Origin: Polytrichum commune
Lineage: Eukaryota > Streptophyta > Polytrichopsida > Polytrichales > Polytrichaceae
DNA length: 60,000 nucleotides
Assembly (NCBI GenBank): GCA_950295325.1
Contig: OX485803.1
Location: forward strand, 11,596,001 to 11,656,000
Reading direction: 5' to 3'
Every line of letters starts with the position of its first letter. The stretch's first letter is position 1. The position numbers were made by a program, and so were the translations under genes. Below, one piece after another: positions 46,663 to 56,900 of the stretch. The notes beneath the pieces were generated by a model. It saw only the letters and a list, made by a program, of their open reading frames with translations, made no database searches and had not been told where the DNA came from.

Positions 46663-47274
46663 CTACCCAAACAAACAATGCACATCACTCACACTCGGTG
46701 TATTAGGAGAATTCAAATAAGAATAGAGATTAGCATACAAAAAATGGTATTTACTGTCATTCTTCCAAAGTGGGACATCGTCACTGATAATGTCATATGC
46801 CCCCTCATTTGGCCCTTCCAAGCCAATATCCAACATTGCCTCAAGATTCTTACTACCCAACCTATTTCTAATTTTAGTCTTGATCAAATTATGCACACTA
46901 AAAGCACGCTCACACGTTTTTGTAGAGACACATTGCACATGAGCTAACTCTGCAAGAATGAGGAGGTTGGGGTACCGTGCTTGCAAAGCATGATTCCAAG
47001 TTATCATGCCCCACAAACCCTTGACATTCTTATCCCCCCATTCTGTAGTGCACTGAACTTTAAAGGCTAATAATTCACACTTACATGATGCATGATCCAC
47101 AAGAGGAGGGAGTTTGAAGCTTCCATGTGAGTGGACCATAACTCCAACTATGCATAGTATTAATTTTTTAATCCTAAAAAGCATATGTATGGTCGGTTGC
47201 CCGCCGTGAAAAAATGCCTTTCCATCGGTAATTTTCTGTGGATACTCCAGGGCAACTTGCCTAAATGCCGACAT
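46663..47274 (-). pseudogene. hAT transposase C-terminal fragment
   Basis: The minus-strand frame encodes about 203 residues. Residues ~105-160 read YPNLLILAELAHVQCVSTKTCERAFSVHNLIKTKIRNRL in outline, matching the hAT C-terminal dimerisation domain (the [S/A]xxxxERxFS..N.IK...RNRL pattern), of the type close to animal ZNF862-like proteins. The DDE catalytic core, the BED zinc finger and the terminal repeats are missing, so this is a broken relic. Whether it belonged to the family that mobilised the hAT-like elements in this window cannot be told. Confidence 0.75.
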
Positions 47275-48459
47275 TTTTTCCCCCCTAATCGGCCCATTTC
47301 CGAAAACCTTGATTTTTTCTTCTAGAACCCCTTCCTAACCATTCTATTTCATTCGGAATTTCTCAAAATCAACCGGCTAGCTTGTAACTAACTGCTGGCA
47401 CTCCCCGTTCATTGCTGCCCACCACCCAAACCTAAAATCTAAAAGGAACATTGTTCTCAAAAAATACACACTTCAATTAGGATGTTGGTTCTAGCATGGG
47501 GATGCAAGAAAAGCATGCCCTTCTCAAATTCGTTGTTGAATTCATTCCAATTAGATCCACTTACACCAAACCAGGGTCTTTGAACCCTATTTGAGGATCC
47601 CTTCCTAATGAAGAATATGTAGAAACTAATATACAATGTTACTATTTATTTGAACACCCTCCACCATGGTAGGAGTCATGAATGAAGACTCAAATTTAAT
47701 CAATGAAAGAGTCGAGGTACATGTTCACAACAATCTCCCATTGGGAAGGATGAAATGGTTCAATCTTGTATAGAATCCAATGATTATTGTTTGTACTAAT
47801 GAATTTCAACATCTTAAATACTGGGGTAAGTGGCATCATTTTAATCTACTTCTATAAATTACGCATGCCAGGATCAATAATTTACCTGTAAGTGAAGACT
47901 TTTACTGCAGCCCTAATCGTAGGTGTTAGGAAACAAAAATCAAAGAATCATGGCCAATGGTTATTCCGTTTGCCTTACTATGCTGATATTGGCCGAGTTG
48001 CCTGCAGTTTGTTACAGCGGATGCAACTACCAACATCCATGGAATGCCAAAAGTGGGCAAGTTGGATTCATAAACATGGAACCATGGTTTGAACATGAGG
48101 GTGAAGACTCCGGCTCTCCACTGCAGATTAACATACGAGATTTAGCCTCAGAGAAGGGCGAAGTAGAGCGTAGATTAGTGCAGCTACTCCTACCTTCATG
48201 CAAAGGTGCGGATCTGATTAGCACGAGAGAGTAGGCACCAATGCACAAATTTGGGCTAAATTAACCATAAAGTAATAATGCTCACACTGTCAAGTGGAGC
48301 TCTCCATTCCCAACTGTGGCAATATGACCCACCATGCCAAATGAAGAACTTGTTATCCTTGGTTTCTCACGTGTACTTTCTTGTATGTCGGGGCCTGTAC
48401 GTCTTTACGGCCGGTAAGTGGATTTTGTTCTAGGAATGCACAATCTGCTGCAGATGCTA
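47275..48459. other. No supported gene
   Basis: A 103-codon plus-strand frame (47923-48234) has a fairly balanced composition, but I recognise no family and it has no splice or promoter context. The remainder appears non-coding. Confidence 0.35.
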
Positions 48460-48884
48460 TAAGGTAGAAATACCATAACCCGTTAACTACCCTCTAGCCG
48501 TGCACTAGACTGATGTCATAATGGTGAAGTGCCATTTCTAAAGCAGATCATGGCTCGGCGGCAACTTCAATGCGTGTACACTTAGTGTAGCCAATGAGAG
48601 TCAAGTGTTAATGTACTCATGAGGTAACCGATTGATGCGATGTTCAGTATAGAAATGAAGATTTCCGTCTTCGGTGTAGGGAGAATCTAGTGAACGAGTA
48701 GGGGGTTGGACAACTTTCCACTTTGAAAAATTGTAGCATTTTTTGTATAAGGCATAAAACTATGAAACAACTTGCATTCTTCATGAAACCTTCTCGTCTA
48801 TCTTGGAGAATTATCTCATGATTGTCAGACCAAATCTTCAATGCGAATCACCTTATTTTCACGGGTTATGGTATTTCTACCTTA
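48460..48884. repeat. Perfect 24-bp inverted repeats 425 bp apart, possible MITE
   Basis: The 24-bp segment at 48460-48483 (TAAGGTAGAAATACCATAAC and four further bases) occurs as an exact reverse complement at 48861-48884. The interior is non-coding. A target duplication is not clear. This may be the ends of a small DNA element or a chance-preserved palindrome pair. Confidence 0.55.
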
Positions 48885-49451
48885 GAGCCAAGGAGGTTAA
48901 TTCCTGGGCACAATATGCTTGCCCAAGCATCTCTGCTTGAGGGCCACTTCACACACTAGCCAAGAGTTGTGACCATGACATTGAGAGTCCAAAAGAAAGT
49001 GTCCAAAGGCCGTTCAAAGACACCTCAAAGATCGTGTAATGTGGTCATGAACCCTCAAGTGTAGTGTGAAGTCATATGTAGCCGGCCTTGAACCAAATAC
49101 TATTTCTATTCGTGCGGGTCCTCACATGATTAAATAGAATAATCATTAGTTGTGAGTGTTTAGAGAACCATGATCTCCCAGTTTTGTGTTAGGCCTACCT
49201 CCAAGAGGTGGTTTTTGAAAATAGTTCAAGTGACCATGAAACAAGATCCATTCGATGCCATGTAGGAATCCATGTAGACTTTACATCCATCTTACATTCA
49301 CATACTCCGTTGGTCCCTCAAACTTAAACATGTGAAGCGAACTTGGACCTGCTCTACCTTTTCCACCAATGATTGAAGTGTAATAGTCACGGGCTGTCAG
49401 TCTCGTGTGTGAAGTGGCCTGAGGCTTTCAATTACGTCCAACACAATTGCA
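48885..49451. other. Upstream flank of STIG1 pseudogene
   Basis: Non-coding DNA. No promoter element or repeat boundary was identified with confidence. Confidence 0.35.
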
Positions 49452-50138
49452 ACGGCGAAGGTTGTTGTGTTGCTCTTGGCATTGTTGGGATCGTTTCTTC
49501 TTCTGCAAATTGCAGTGGAGACTAGCGCGGCTGAGGTGCTCCACCCCAATGGTGGTGAGTCTACGGAGGTTGCAGATGTTCCTGACGTCGTCGAGGACGA
49601 GGCCGCCACTGGGCGCTTGTTGTTGGGAGACTAAGAGCAACTCCAAGACTCACAGGACGGCCAGCAAGTGCTACCGGTGGTTCAAGAAGCCCCAGATGCT
49701 GAAACCATTGGTGTGTGAACCTGAGTAGCAACAACAAGGACTGAGGCAAGTGCTGTCTCAAGAACACCGCCTGCAAGAGCGGTAAGTTCAAAAGGGTGAG
49801 CAACCACAAGCCCCCAGTGCACGAGCCCCAACGCGGCAAGAATGGCCAGACGTGCTGCCATGGAAGGTGCTGAGAGTTGAAAAACGACAATCACAACTGC
49901 GGCCAATGCAGGAAGAAATTAATGCGGTAGCGGTAGCTTCTGCTGCAAGGGAAAGTGCAGGACCAACAACAACCAGCACTGTAGTAAGTGGGGGGAAGAA
50001 GTGCCGCTTTGGGTCCGTGTGCTGCAAGGGAGAATGCAAGTTTCTCCAGAGAGCGAGAACAATAACTGTGGTGCTTGCAGAAAGATATGGTCTAAGGGCG
50101 TTAAGTGCAACTACGGTATGTACGGATACAGTCACTAA
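49452..50138 (+). pseudogene. Decayed STIG1-like paralog
   Basis: Collinear with the intact gene at 39077-39856 from its first codon to its stop. The initiating ATG has become ACG (49452-49454). The signal-peptide segment and the acidic segment (TEVADVPDVVEDE) remain readable in one frame, which then hits a TAA at about 49633. The next segment (TASKCYRWFKK) continues in another frame and stops again near 49728. Later modules lie in shifting frames, and the end (CNYGMYGYSH then TAA) is recognisable, with a Cys changed to Tyr. The HKPPV linker is reduced. This is a dead copy. Confidence 0.88.
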
Positions 50139-51750
50139 ATATAATGCTCTAGTCTGTTTTGGTTGATTGTATTATGCTTCGGGCGGCACATCGAAAGACG
50201 TGTGGTACCGACCGTAGCAAGATTGGAATCAATTTGACGCCGCAGCTCACAAAGAGACTGCACTGAGGCATTTATGTAATCTAGCCAGTTTGGAGTGCAG
50301 TTTGACGGGATTGCTTGACGAAGTGCAAAGTAAAGTGTAGATATAAATAGTTTTTTGTGTGTTCAATTCAATGCGCTAGCTCATGTGCTCAACAATTGGA
50401 AAAACCATTCATTGTGGAATAAGGATCAATGGGTATCAAACCCTGTCCCTCAATAAAGTGTAGCCTACACTGCCTTGTCTTCAACCTCCTAACACATAAG
50501 TGGGAGAACTTAGTGACAGCTATGTTGTCTTCTTTCCTGGGTCTTTCATATGTACATTGCTGCATTGCGATGTTCTAATATGTCTTTTGTTTCCTCACTT
50601 TGTTCATGGAATATTCATCTCGCCAAAAATATCAAAAACCTTGAAGGTACTGAAATTTCATGAAGGATAGATACCTACACACCTTGTCTACTATTCCGTA
50701 CTACATTGCAATGTGGTTGTGAGTTCGCTTAGTGGTTGAAAAGTCTGGTGGATGTTCGGTGAATACTCGGCTATAGACATTCTTTGCTGTCATGTACAGT
50801 GTGATGTGGATGTGCATTCAATTAATGTGGTACCTTCACACGTGTACTCACTGTTTACTTAGTGGACATTGTCATCTGAATGCGAGGTTCATTTGTGTGC
50901 TGTACTCATAGATCCTGCTTCTTGCTAATTGCACAATCGTTAACTACCAAACTTGTCTTGACAGGCCACAGTAACTAAAGATGCAACATTACTTCTGTAG
51001 CAACCTGTGAAATTCAAGACATCCTTCTTGCATTTGGGACTTGTGAATCTGGTACAGCGAAACATTCTGAGATTCATTAATCTTGGAGCCTGAATATTGT
51101 GACCTTGATCAGATAGGACGTTGTTGAAGAAATTTGAATAGACTTCTGGAAGGGATGATGCACTTGACAATGTACTCACTTCTGAAAGAGGCTAGTATAT
51201 TCCCTTACTAGAATATAAATATTATGCCGATCCAAGCGCAACAGAGTTCACCACACAAATTGCCATGCCAGCAATCTCACCAGCTCAAACTGTATACCCT
51301 TCCAACGTACACATAAGATTACCTACCCAATATGCTAAAATTAAGAAAACGATATACTTGGGATCTATTCAAAGGAAGGCCGTAACCTTCTTGCGTTTTG
51401 TAATTTCTAACCAGGCTTGTAAGCAGGGGGGGGACCAAGCCCTGAAGAGGCGGATGGTTGCACTCAAGCCCAAATTTGTGGTCAACCCCAACCCACATGC
51501 CTATGGCAGCTCTGGCGTGCTATCCCGAGTTCAGTGTTACAGTACGCAAATTTCCGGGATACCTATTTGGGTATTATTTGTTAGTCTTCTCAAAGGTTTA
51601 CCTGAAGATAAACAATTCTAAAATTCATGCATGGATTGGAAGATACTTGATGATTGACAAAACTTGGGGTGCTAGGAAATTAGGAACGTCTTATGTAGAA
51701 GACGCAATTTACATGTTGAGTGGAATTGGAAAGGCAAAGTAGGTAGGTAG
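50139..51750. other. No supported gene
   Basis: Two overlapping plus-strand frames (51265-51621 and 51458-51742) have some protein-like stretches but no firm family assignment. The remainder is non-coding. Confidence 0.35.
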
Positions 51751-51877
51751 TGGTTTTCTCTTGGTGGTTTGGGGGTTGTCCTTGGCCAGTGGGGTGGGGG
51801 TGGTCCTTGGCTCGGTGGGTCCGGGGGTTGTCCTTGGTGGGGGTCGGTTGTCTTTTCTCTTTATGTGGCAGTGTTTC
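51751..51877 (+). repeat. GT-rich imperfect repeat before SINE copy 2
   Basis: Three imperfect occurrences of GGGGGTTGTCCTTGG-like sequence within about 110 bp. It could be an expanded 5' region of the adjoining SINE or an independent minisatellite. Confidence 0.5.
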
Positions 51878-51998
51878 GCGTCTGAGGGGCCCCGCCTCCC
51901 CTCTTGATGGGCGCATTTTCACTTTCTTGGTATTTACTGGCATGGGCTTTTTTGGCCTTCTGTCTCAAAAAAAAAGAAAAGAAAAAGAAAAAGGAAGA
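51878..51998 (+). mobile_element. Short SINE with hairpin head, copy 2
   Basis: Same layout as 19341-19458: a foldable head (GCGTCT with GGGCGC, GAGGGG with CCCCTC), a T-rich middle, the 3' motif TTGGCCTTCTGTCTC and a poly-A tail with G interruptions. Substitutions in the outer stem keep pairing possible by compensation or G-T pairs. A target duplication is not evident. Confidence 0.6.
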
Positions 51999-52018
51999 AG
52001 ATAATTGATGACCAATGA

Positions 52019-52052
52019 ATATATCTATATCTATATATCTATATATCTATGT
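52019..52052 (+). repeat. ATCT/AT microsatellite
   Basis: Short imperfect run of TATATCTA units following the SINE tail. Confidence 0.7.
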
Positions 52053-52054
52053 AA

Positions 52055-52105
52055 TTTTTTTTTAAATTTTTTTTGAGACAGAGGGCCAACTCAGCCAGCG
52101 CCAGA
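52055..52105 (-). mobile_element. 5'-truncated SINE 3' end
   Basis: On the minus strand the sequence reads GAGTTGGCCCTCTGTCTC followed by an A-rich tail, matching the SINE 3' end at 19341-19458 with small changes. The head is absent. Confidence 0.5.
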
Positions 52106-52119
52106 TGAATATCCGATGG

Positions 52120-52498
52120 ATATTACATTTAGTGATATGTAAATCCCCCCTCCCCCCTCAAAAGAAGGTCAAGGCCCTATAAGTCGATGCCAAGGTGAGA
52201 TTGAAGCATAGATTGAATTTAATCTTGACACATTTCATGGATAATGGATGAGTTCATCCATTGGCCAAAACCCTACCTTCTCTTGTGAGCAACTTGTGAT
52301 GAAAATTGTCATGGATGATTGAAATTTGGATGAAAAATCACTTGGCAAGTGAAAGTAATTGCAAAACTGTGAATTTATAATCCCCCCCAAAATTTACAAG
52401 GATTAACATTTAGTGTTGGTGGCACTATAATACTGCAGTTTACAATTAGTATTGAGAAAGACAATAAGAATTGGTGAAACCAAATATCATATTTAGTG
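52120..52498 (-). mobile_element. MITE of the CACTAAATAT family, copy 3
   Basis: Reverse-complement match to 2518-2889 over most of its length. The end at 52498 is the complement of CACTAAATATGATATTTGGT. The other end near 52120 is decayed and preceded by the SINE tail. A C-run interrupts it near 52146. Confidence 0.6.
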
Positions 52499-53017
52499 TA
52501 CCATGGCATTGAAGAGATTCCAGACTTGACAAATCCTTGAACTCAGCGGATGTCTACACCTAAAATCATAGGACACTACCTTCGGAAAATATGAAAATAC
52601 AGAACTGATTTTCTCACTTGCAATATTAAAGCGACAGCTCCAACCACGAATTTCGATATCTTGCTGCTGTTGCTGTCAGTCCCCAAATCGCTAATCGTGC
52701 CTTTGCTTTCAACCCAATCGTGTATACCCAATCCACATCTTGCCTCCCACAATGCTGCACTACTATGTGAAACTGCAGTTGTTCCTCATGATCTAGAAGC
52801 AATTATTCATGCTGCACTCGATTCCACCCACAACGTTCTATATGGTCCTGTTGAGCCTTGAGTCAAGTATATAGTCCTGACCGAGCTGACAGCAACTTCG
52901 AGAACCCAGTGGCCGTATCTACAGAGACCGTACTTGCACTTCAAGCCAGGATGACATTTCTTCCCGCACGCGCCACAGTTCTCCTTGTCGCTCTTGTGGA
53001 CGAATTTGCATTCTCCC

Positions 53018-53247
53018 TGTTGGACACTATGCCCACATGGCATGTTACTTGTTAGGGTAGATAGAAGTTACTGTAGATTACTGTACACTTTCATTAGGGT
53101 TTATAGCTAACTTAGTTTAGTTGTTGACAAGGTCGACCCTGTGTATATATCTCGGGGTGCTTCACACTCTCTCTTGAACAAGTGTGTTCCAGACAGTGAT
53201 CTCTGTCTTGGCTTCTTTCTCACCATCGCTACTCAATAGATTCAACA
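53018..53247 (+). repeat. 5' LTR of the copia element (230 bp)
   Basis: Begins TGTTGGACAC and ends GATTCAACA. A TATATAT box (about 53141-53147) precedes the likely transcription start, as usual in plant copia LTRs. Appears identical to 58500-58729. Confidence 0.95.
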
Positions 53248-53259
53248 TGGTATCAGAGC
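53248..53259 (+). other. Primer-binding site (initiator tRNA-Met)
   Basis: TGGTATCAGAGC directly follows the 5' LTR. It is complementary to the 3' end of plant initiator methionine tRNA and primes minus-strand synthesis. Confidence 0.93.
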
Positions 53260-53316
53260 AGGTATGGTAGAGTGGAGTAGGATAGACAAGTCTCTCTTCT
53301 CTACTATCATTCTGAG

Positions 53317-53982
53317 ATGTCGATCATAGAGACAGAAAGTAGTTTACACACAGGTGACGGCCGTCGCATTGTCATGACAGGGGATAGTGGTCTTCCTGAA
53401 ACCTACCACCTTGAGGGTGGAAACAACTTTGGGGTATGGGCTTACAGAATGAAGAACCTCCTACAGAAGGATGGACGATTCCGATATTGCATCACACCGC
53501 CCAGCGAATCCATGAGCGAAGAAGAGAAGATGGCAAGGCAGCAGGTGATGAGCATCATCAACAGCAACGCCAAGAACAACGCTCTCAAACTGCTACACCG
53601 CTACAAAGATCCGTATGAATGCTGGACTGGTTTAAAAACCAGATACGAATCTGATAGTGGTCCTCGCAGAGTAATGCTTATAGATAAGTTTTTTGCATTG
53701 AGAAAGACTGACTCTATCTCCATGGACTCGCATCTTACAGAGGTCAGGGAGGTTGCTAATCAACTAGAAGAAGTAGAAGTCAAAATCCCTGAAGATATCA
53801 TTGTCTATTACACTCTCAAAAATCTGCCTAAAGAGTATGAGATCTTTAAGAGAATGCAGATTGCGGCCCAAACTCTGCCAACATACGAGCAACTGGAGGC
53901 CAAGCTGATCTCCGAAGAGACTGCCATCAAGATGGAGAATCAAGACAAAGACGAGGGAGAGGCCTTCTTCCTGCATCGATAG
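53317..53982 (+). CDS. Copia gag, N-terminal part, ending at TAG
   Basis: ATG at 53317 lies about 57 bp after the primer-binding site. The 221-residue product has the copia gag (UBN2/DUF4219-type) fold signals: the N-terminal LEGGNNFGVWAYRMKNLL motif, a middle segment WTGLKTRYE, and LKNLPKEYEIFK near residue 170. The frame stops at TAG 53980-53982. The zinc knuckle of gag (CNYCGLDGHFEREC, around 54259-54300) lies beyond it in the same frame. The protein as encoded would lack nucleic-acid-binding capacity unless the stop is read through. A nonsense mutation is the simplest explanation, but recoding is possible. Confidence 0.9.
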   Translation: MSIIETESSLHTGDGRRIVMTGDSGLPETYHLEGGNNFGVWAYRMKNLLQKDGRFRYCITPPSESMSEEEKMARQQVMSIINSNAKNNALKLLHRYKDPYECWTGLKTRYESDSGPRRVMLIDKFFALRKTDSISMDSHLTEVREVANQLEEVEVKIPEDIIVYYTLKNLPKEYEIFKRMQIAAQTLPTYEQLEAKLISEETAIKMENQDKDEGEAFFLHR

Positions 53983-56900
53983 AGGCGGCCACAGTCGAAT
54001 GCATCAAGACACCAGCATGTCTCGGCACCACAAAGACACTCCTACGGCTACAGACGCCACCCGGAGTCGGGAGGATCGCGGTACCCGGATCCAACGCCGA
54101 TCGGAGGATCGCGTTACCCAGCACCGGAATCGGGAGGAACCATCTCAAGGTTCGGACATTTCTCGGGACACCCTGGATCGACACAAGCTCGCAACTCACA
54201 AGCTCAACAAACTAGATTCAGGCCAAGAGGACCCGAGAGACCCAGAAACGAAAAGTGCAACTACTGCGGCTTGGATGGTCACTTCGAACGGGAATGTGAC
54301 CTGAAATCCATCCTTGATAGAATGAAGGAGTATGAGCACCGATTACAGGAACGGCGCACCAGGACACTCAACGCTCAAGCACATCACATCGAAGAACCAC
54401 TGGATCTCTTCAATCAGGAGCAGAAGGAAGAAAATTTCGAATCTGCTGATCAGGTAGTAGATGCCTGCTTAGTGGAGCTCAATTTGGTAGAGAATCCCAA
54501 GCAGAATAGCTCTTGGTACCTTGATTCAGGGGCCACTCACCATGTATCTGGTGATCCCTCCGTTTTTTCTTCCCTTCACCGAACTAATGGTGCACAGGTT
54601 AGGTCAGCCGGTGGACAGAATCACTCTGTCACCGGAGTTGGAAATATTGATGTTCGCTTCATGTCTGAAGAAATAAACATTTCAAATGTTCTGTACACCC
54701 CTGGTATAACGAAAAATCTCTTGAGCGTTGGATCCCTAGCAGATCAAGATAAAACCTTAGTCTTCAAGTCTGAAGGTTGTTTCGTAATCAACAACCCCAC
54801 TCACAAAATAGAAGCATTCGCCCCTAGAGAGTCCAGTAAAGGCTTATACCGACTCCCCGGTGTCTCACAACAATTCTGCTCCGAAGTAAATTCCCTTCAT
54901 CTCTCAACAAAAGCAGTCCTCTGGCACAAGCGCCTAGGACATTTTCATACAAAAGGACTTCAACGAATGATCAACACAGGAGCTATCAACGGACTTCCTC
55001 CATTGAGATTCTCTAAACATACTTGTACTGGCTGCCAATTAGGCAAGCATAGCAAGACAAAAATGCCGAAGGAGACCAGACATCACGCATCGAAGATCTT
55101 GGAACTAATCCACTCCGATGTATGCGGACCTTTCAGAGTAGCTTCTACAGGAGGAGCACGGTATTTTGTCACATTTGTAGATGACTTCTCAAAGAAAATT
55201 TGGATATATTTCATAACCCACAAAAGCCATGTCTTGGCTAAATTCCAGCACTTTGTTCGGCTCATGGAGAACTCTACAGGCCAATCCATTCAAACTCTTC
55301 GTACAGACAATGGTGGAGAATACACCTCCACTGACTTTGGCAATTTTTGTTCTTCAAAGGGCATTTCTCGAGAACTTACTCCCCCATACACGCCACAAAG
55401 AAATGGCGTTGCTGAGAGGAGAAATCGCTCTCTACTTGATATCACAAGATGTCTCTTACTTGAGAAATCACTTCCGGGACATCTTTGGGGCGAAGTGGTT
55501 AAGGCGGCAGGGGACATCCTCAACCTTCGCTCAACAAAACATCACCCTGACAGGACACCAAATGAATTATTTTCGGGTAAGAAACCTACTGTCAACCATC
55601 TACGTATTTTTGGTTCCTCAGCTTTTGCACATATTCCACACACCTCACGGTCAAAACTCGACCCCCGTTCAGAACGGTGCATCCTTCTTAGCTTTGACGA
55701 GACAACACGGGCGTATAGATGCTACCGCCCATCCACAAGGAAAGTGTTTGTCTCCAAGGATATCTTCATTGATGAAGACACTCCTCCTCATGCAAATCAC
55801 AATTCTACTTCAATGGAGGTACCCCCTGACAACAATCTCTTTGCACCGACTTACACAGAAGAACATCGAACTTTTCTTGAACATCAGTCATCTTCTTTTC
55901 CCTTAGATCATCCTCAGGAACCAAGTCCACATCACACACCTCAACCAACAGCTCCGCCTTCCCCGACACTCTCAGAACCCGTTCAATCGGAACCAGCTCA
56001 AGATTCCGTGTCATCATCGACTCTTCCACCACCTCAAATTTTTGATACTCTCAGACGATCCGATCGGATCAGGCGTTTTCCACGCCACCTCCAAGACTTT
56101 GTCGCTCACATCGAACTCGATGATCACTCGACAGAAGTCAACACCGATCACCTCACTTTTCAGCAAGTTCATCTCCTTCCTCATTGGCAGAAGGCCATGC
56201 GAACCGAACTCGAATCCATTCGCAGTAACAATACTTGGACACTTGTTCCGCTTCCCCCTGGCAAGCGAGCTATTTCATCAAAATGGGTATACAAAATTAA
56301 ACCTAGTGTTAATGGCAGTCCCACACGCTACAAAGCCTGCCTTGTGGCTCGTGGTTTTGAACAACAGGATGGCATCGACTTTCTTGACACATTTGCTCCT
56401 GTTGTCCGATGGGAAACAATCCGCATTCTCATTGCTGTTGCAATCCATCTCAACTGGCCCATTCATCAGCTAGACGTCCTTACAGCCTTTCTAAATGGCA
56501 TTCTCCAAGAGGAAGTTTACATGTGTCAACCACTCGGATTCGTCACACCCGGGACTGAACATCTCGTCTGCAAATTATACAAGTCACTCTATGGCCTTCG
56601 ACAAAGTCCTCGCGCTTGGTACGCTCGACTTCATATTGCTCTTCTTGCTTGGCATCTTACCCAGTCTCATTCTGATCCCAATCTTTACTTTACCCATGTT
56701 GGTCCGGACACCATAGCTCTTTTAGTCTATGTAGATGATATTCTTATCACAGGAAGTAATCCTCAACTCATCTCTCAACTAAAACGCCATCTTCATCAAA
56801 CTTTCAAAACCAATGATCTTGGCCCTATCCAACGCTATCTTGGTGTTCAATTTGATCGAACATCCACTGGGCTTTACATGCACCAAACGGAGTATGCCCA

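Noticed and set aside
51458-51742. Possible glycoside hydrolase family 20 fragment (a stretch reading HMPMAALACYPEF)
   Set aside because: Only about a dozen residues resemble the family motif. The frame before and after is not convincing, so I do not annotate it.
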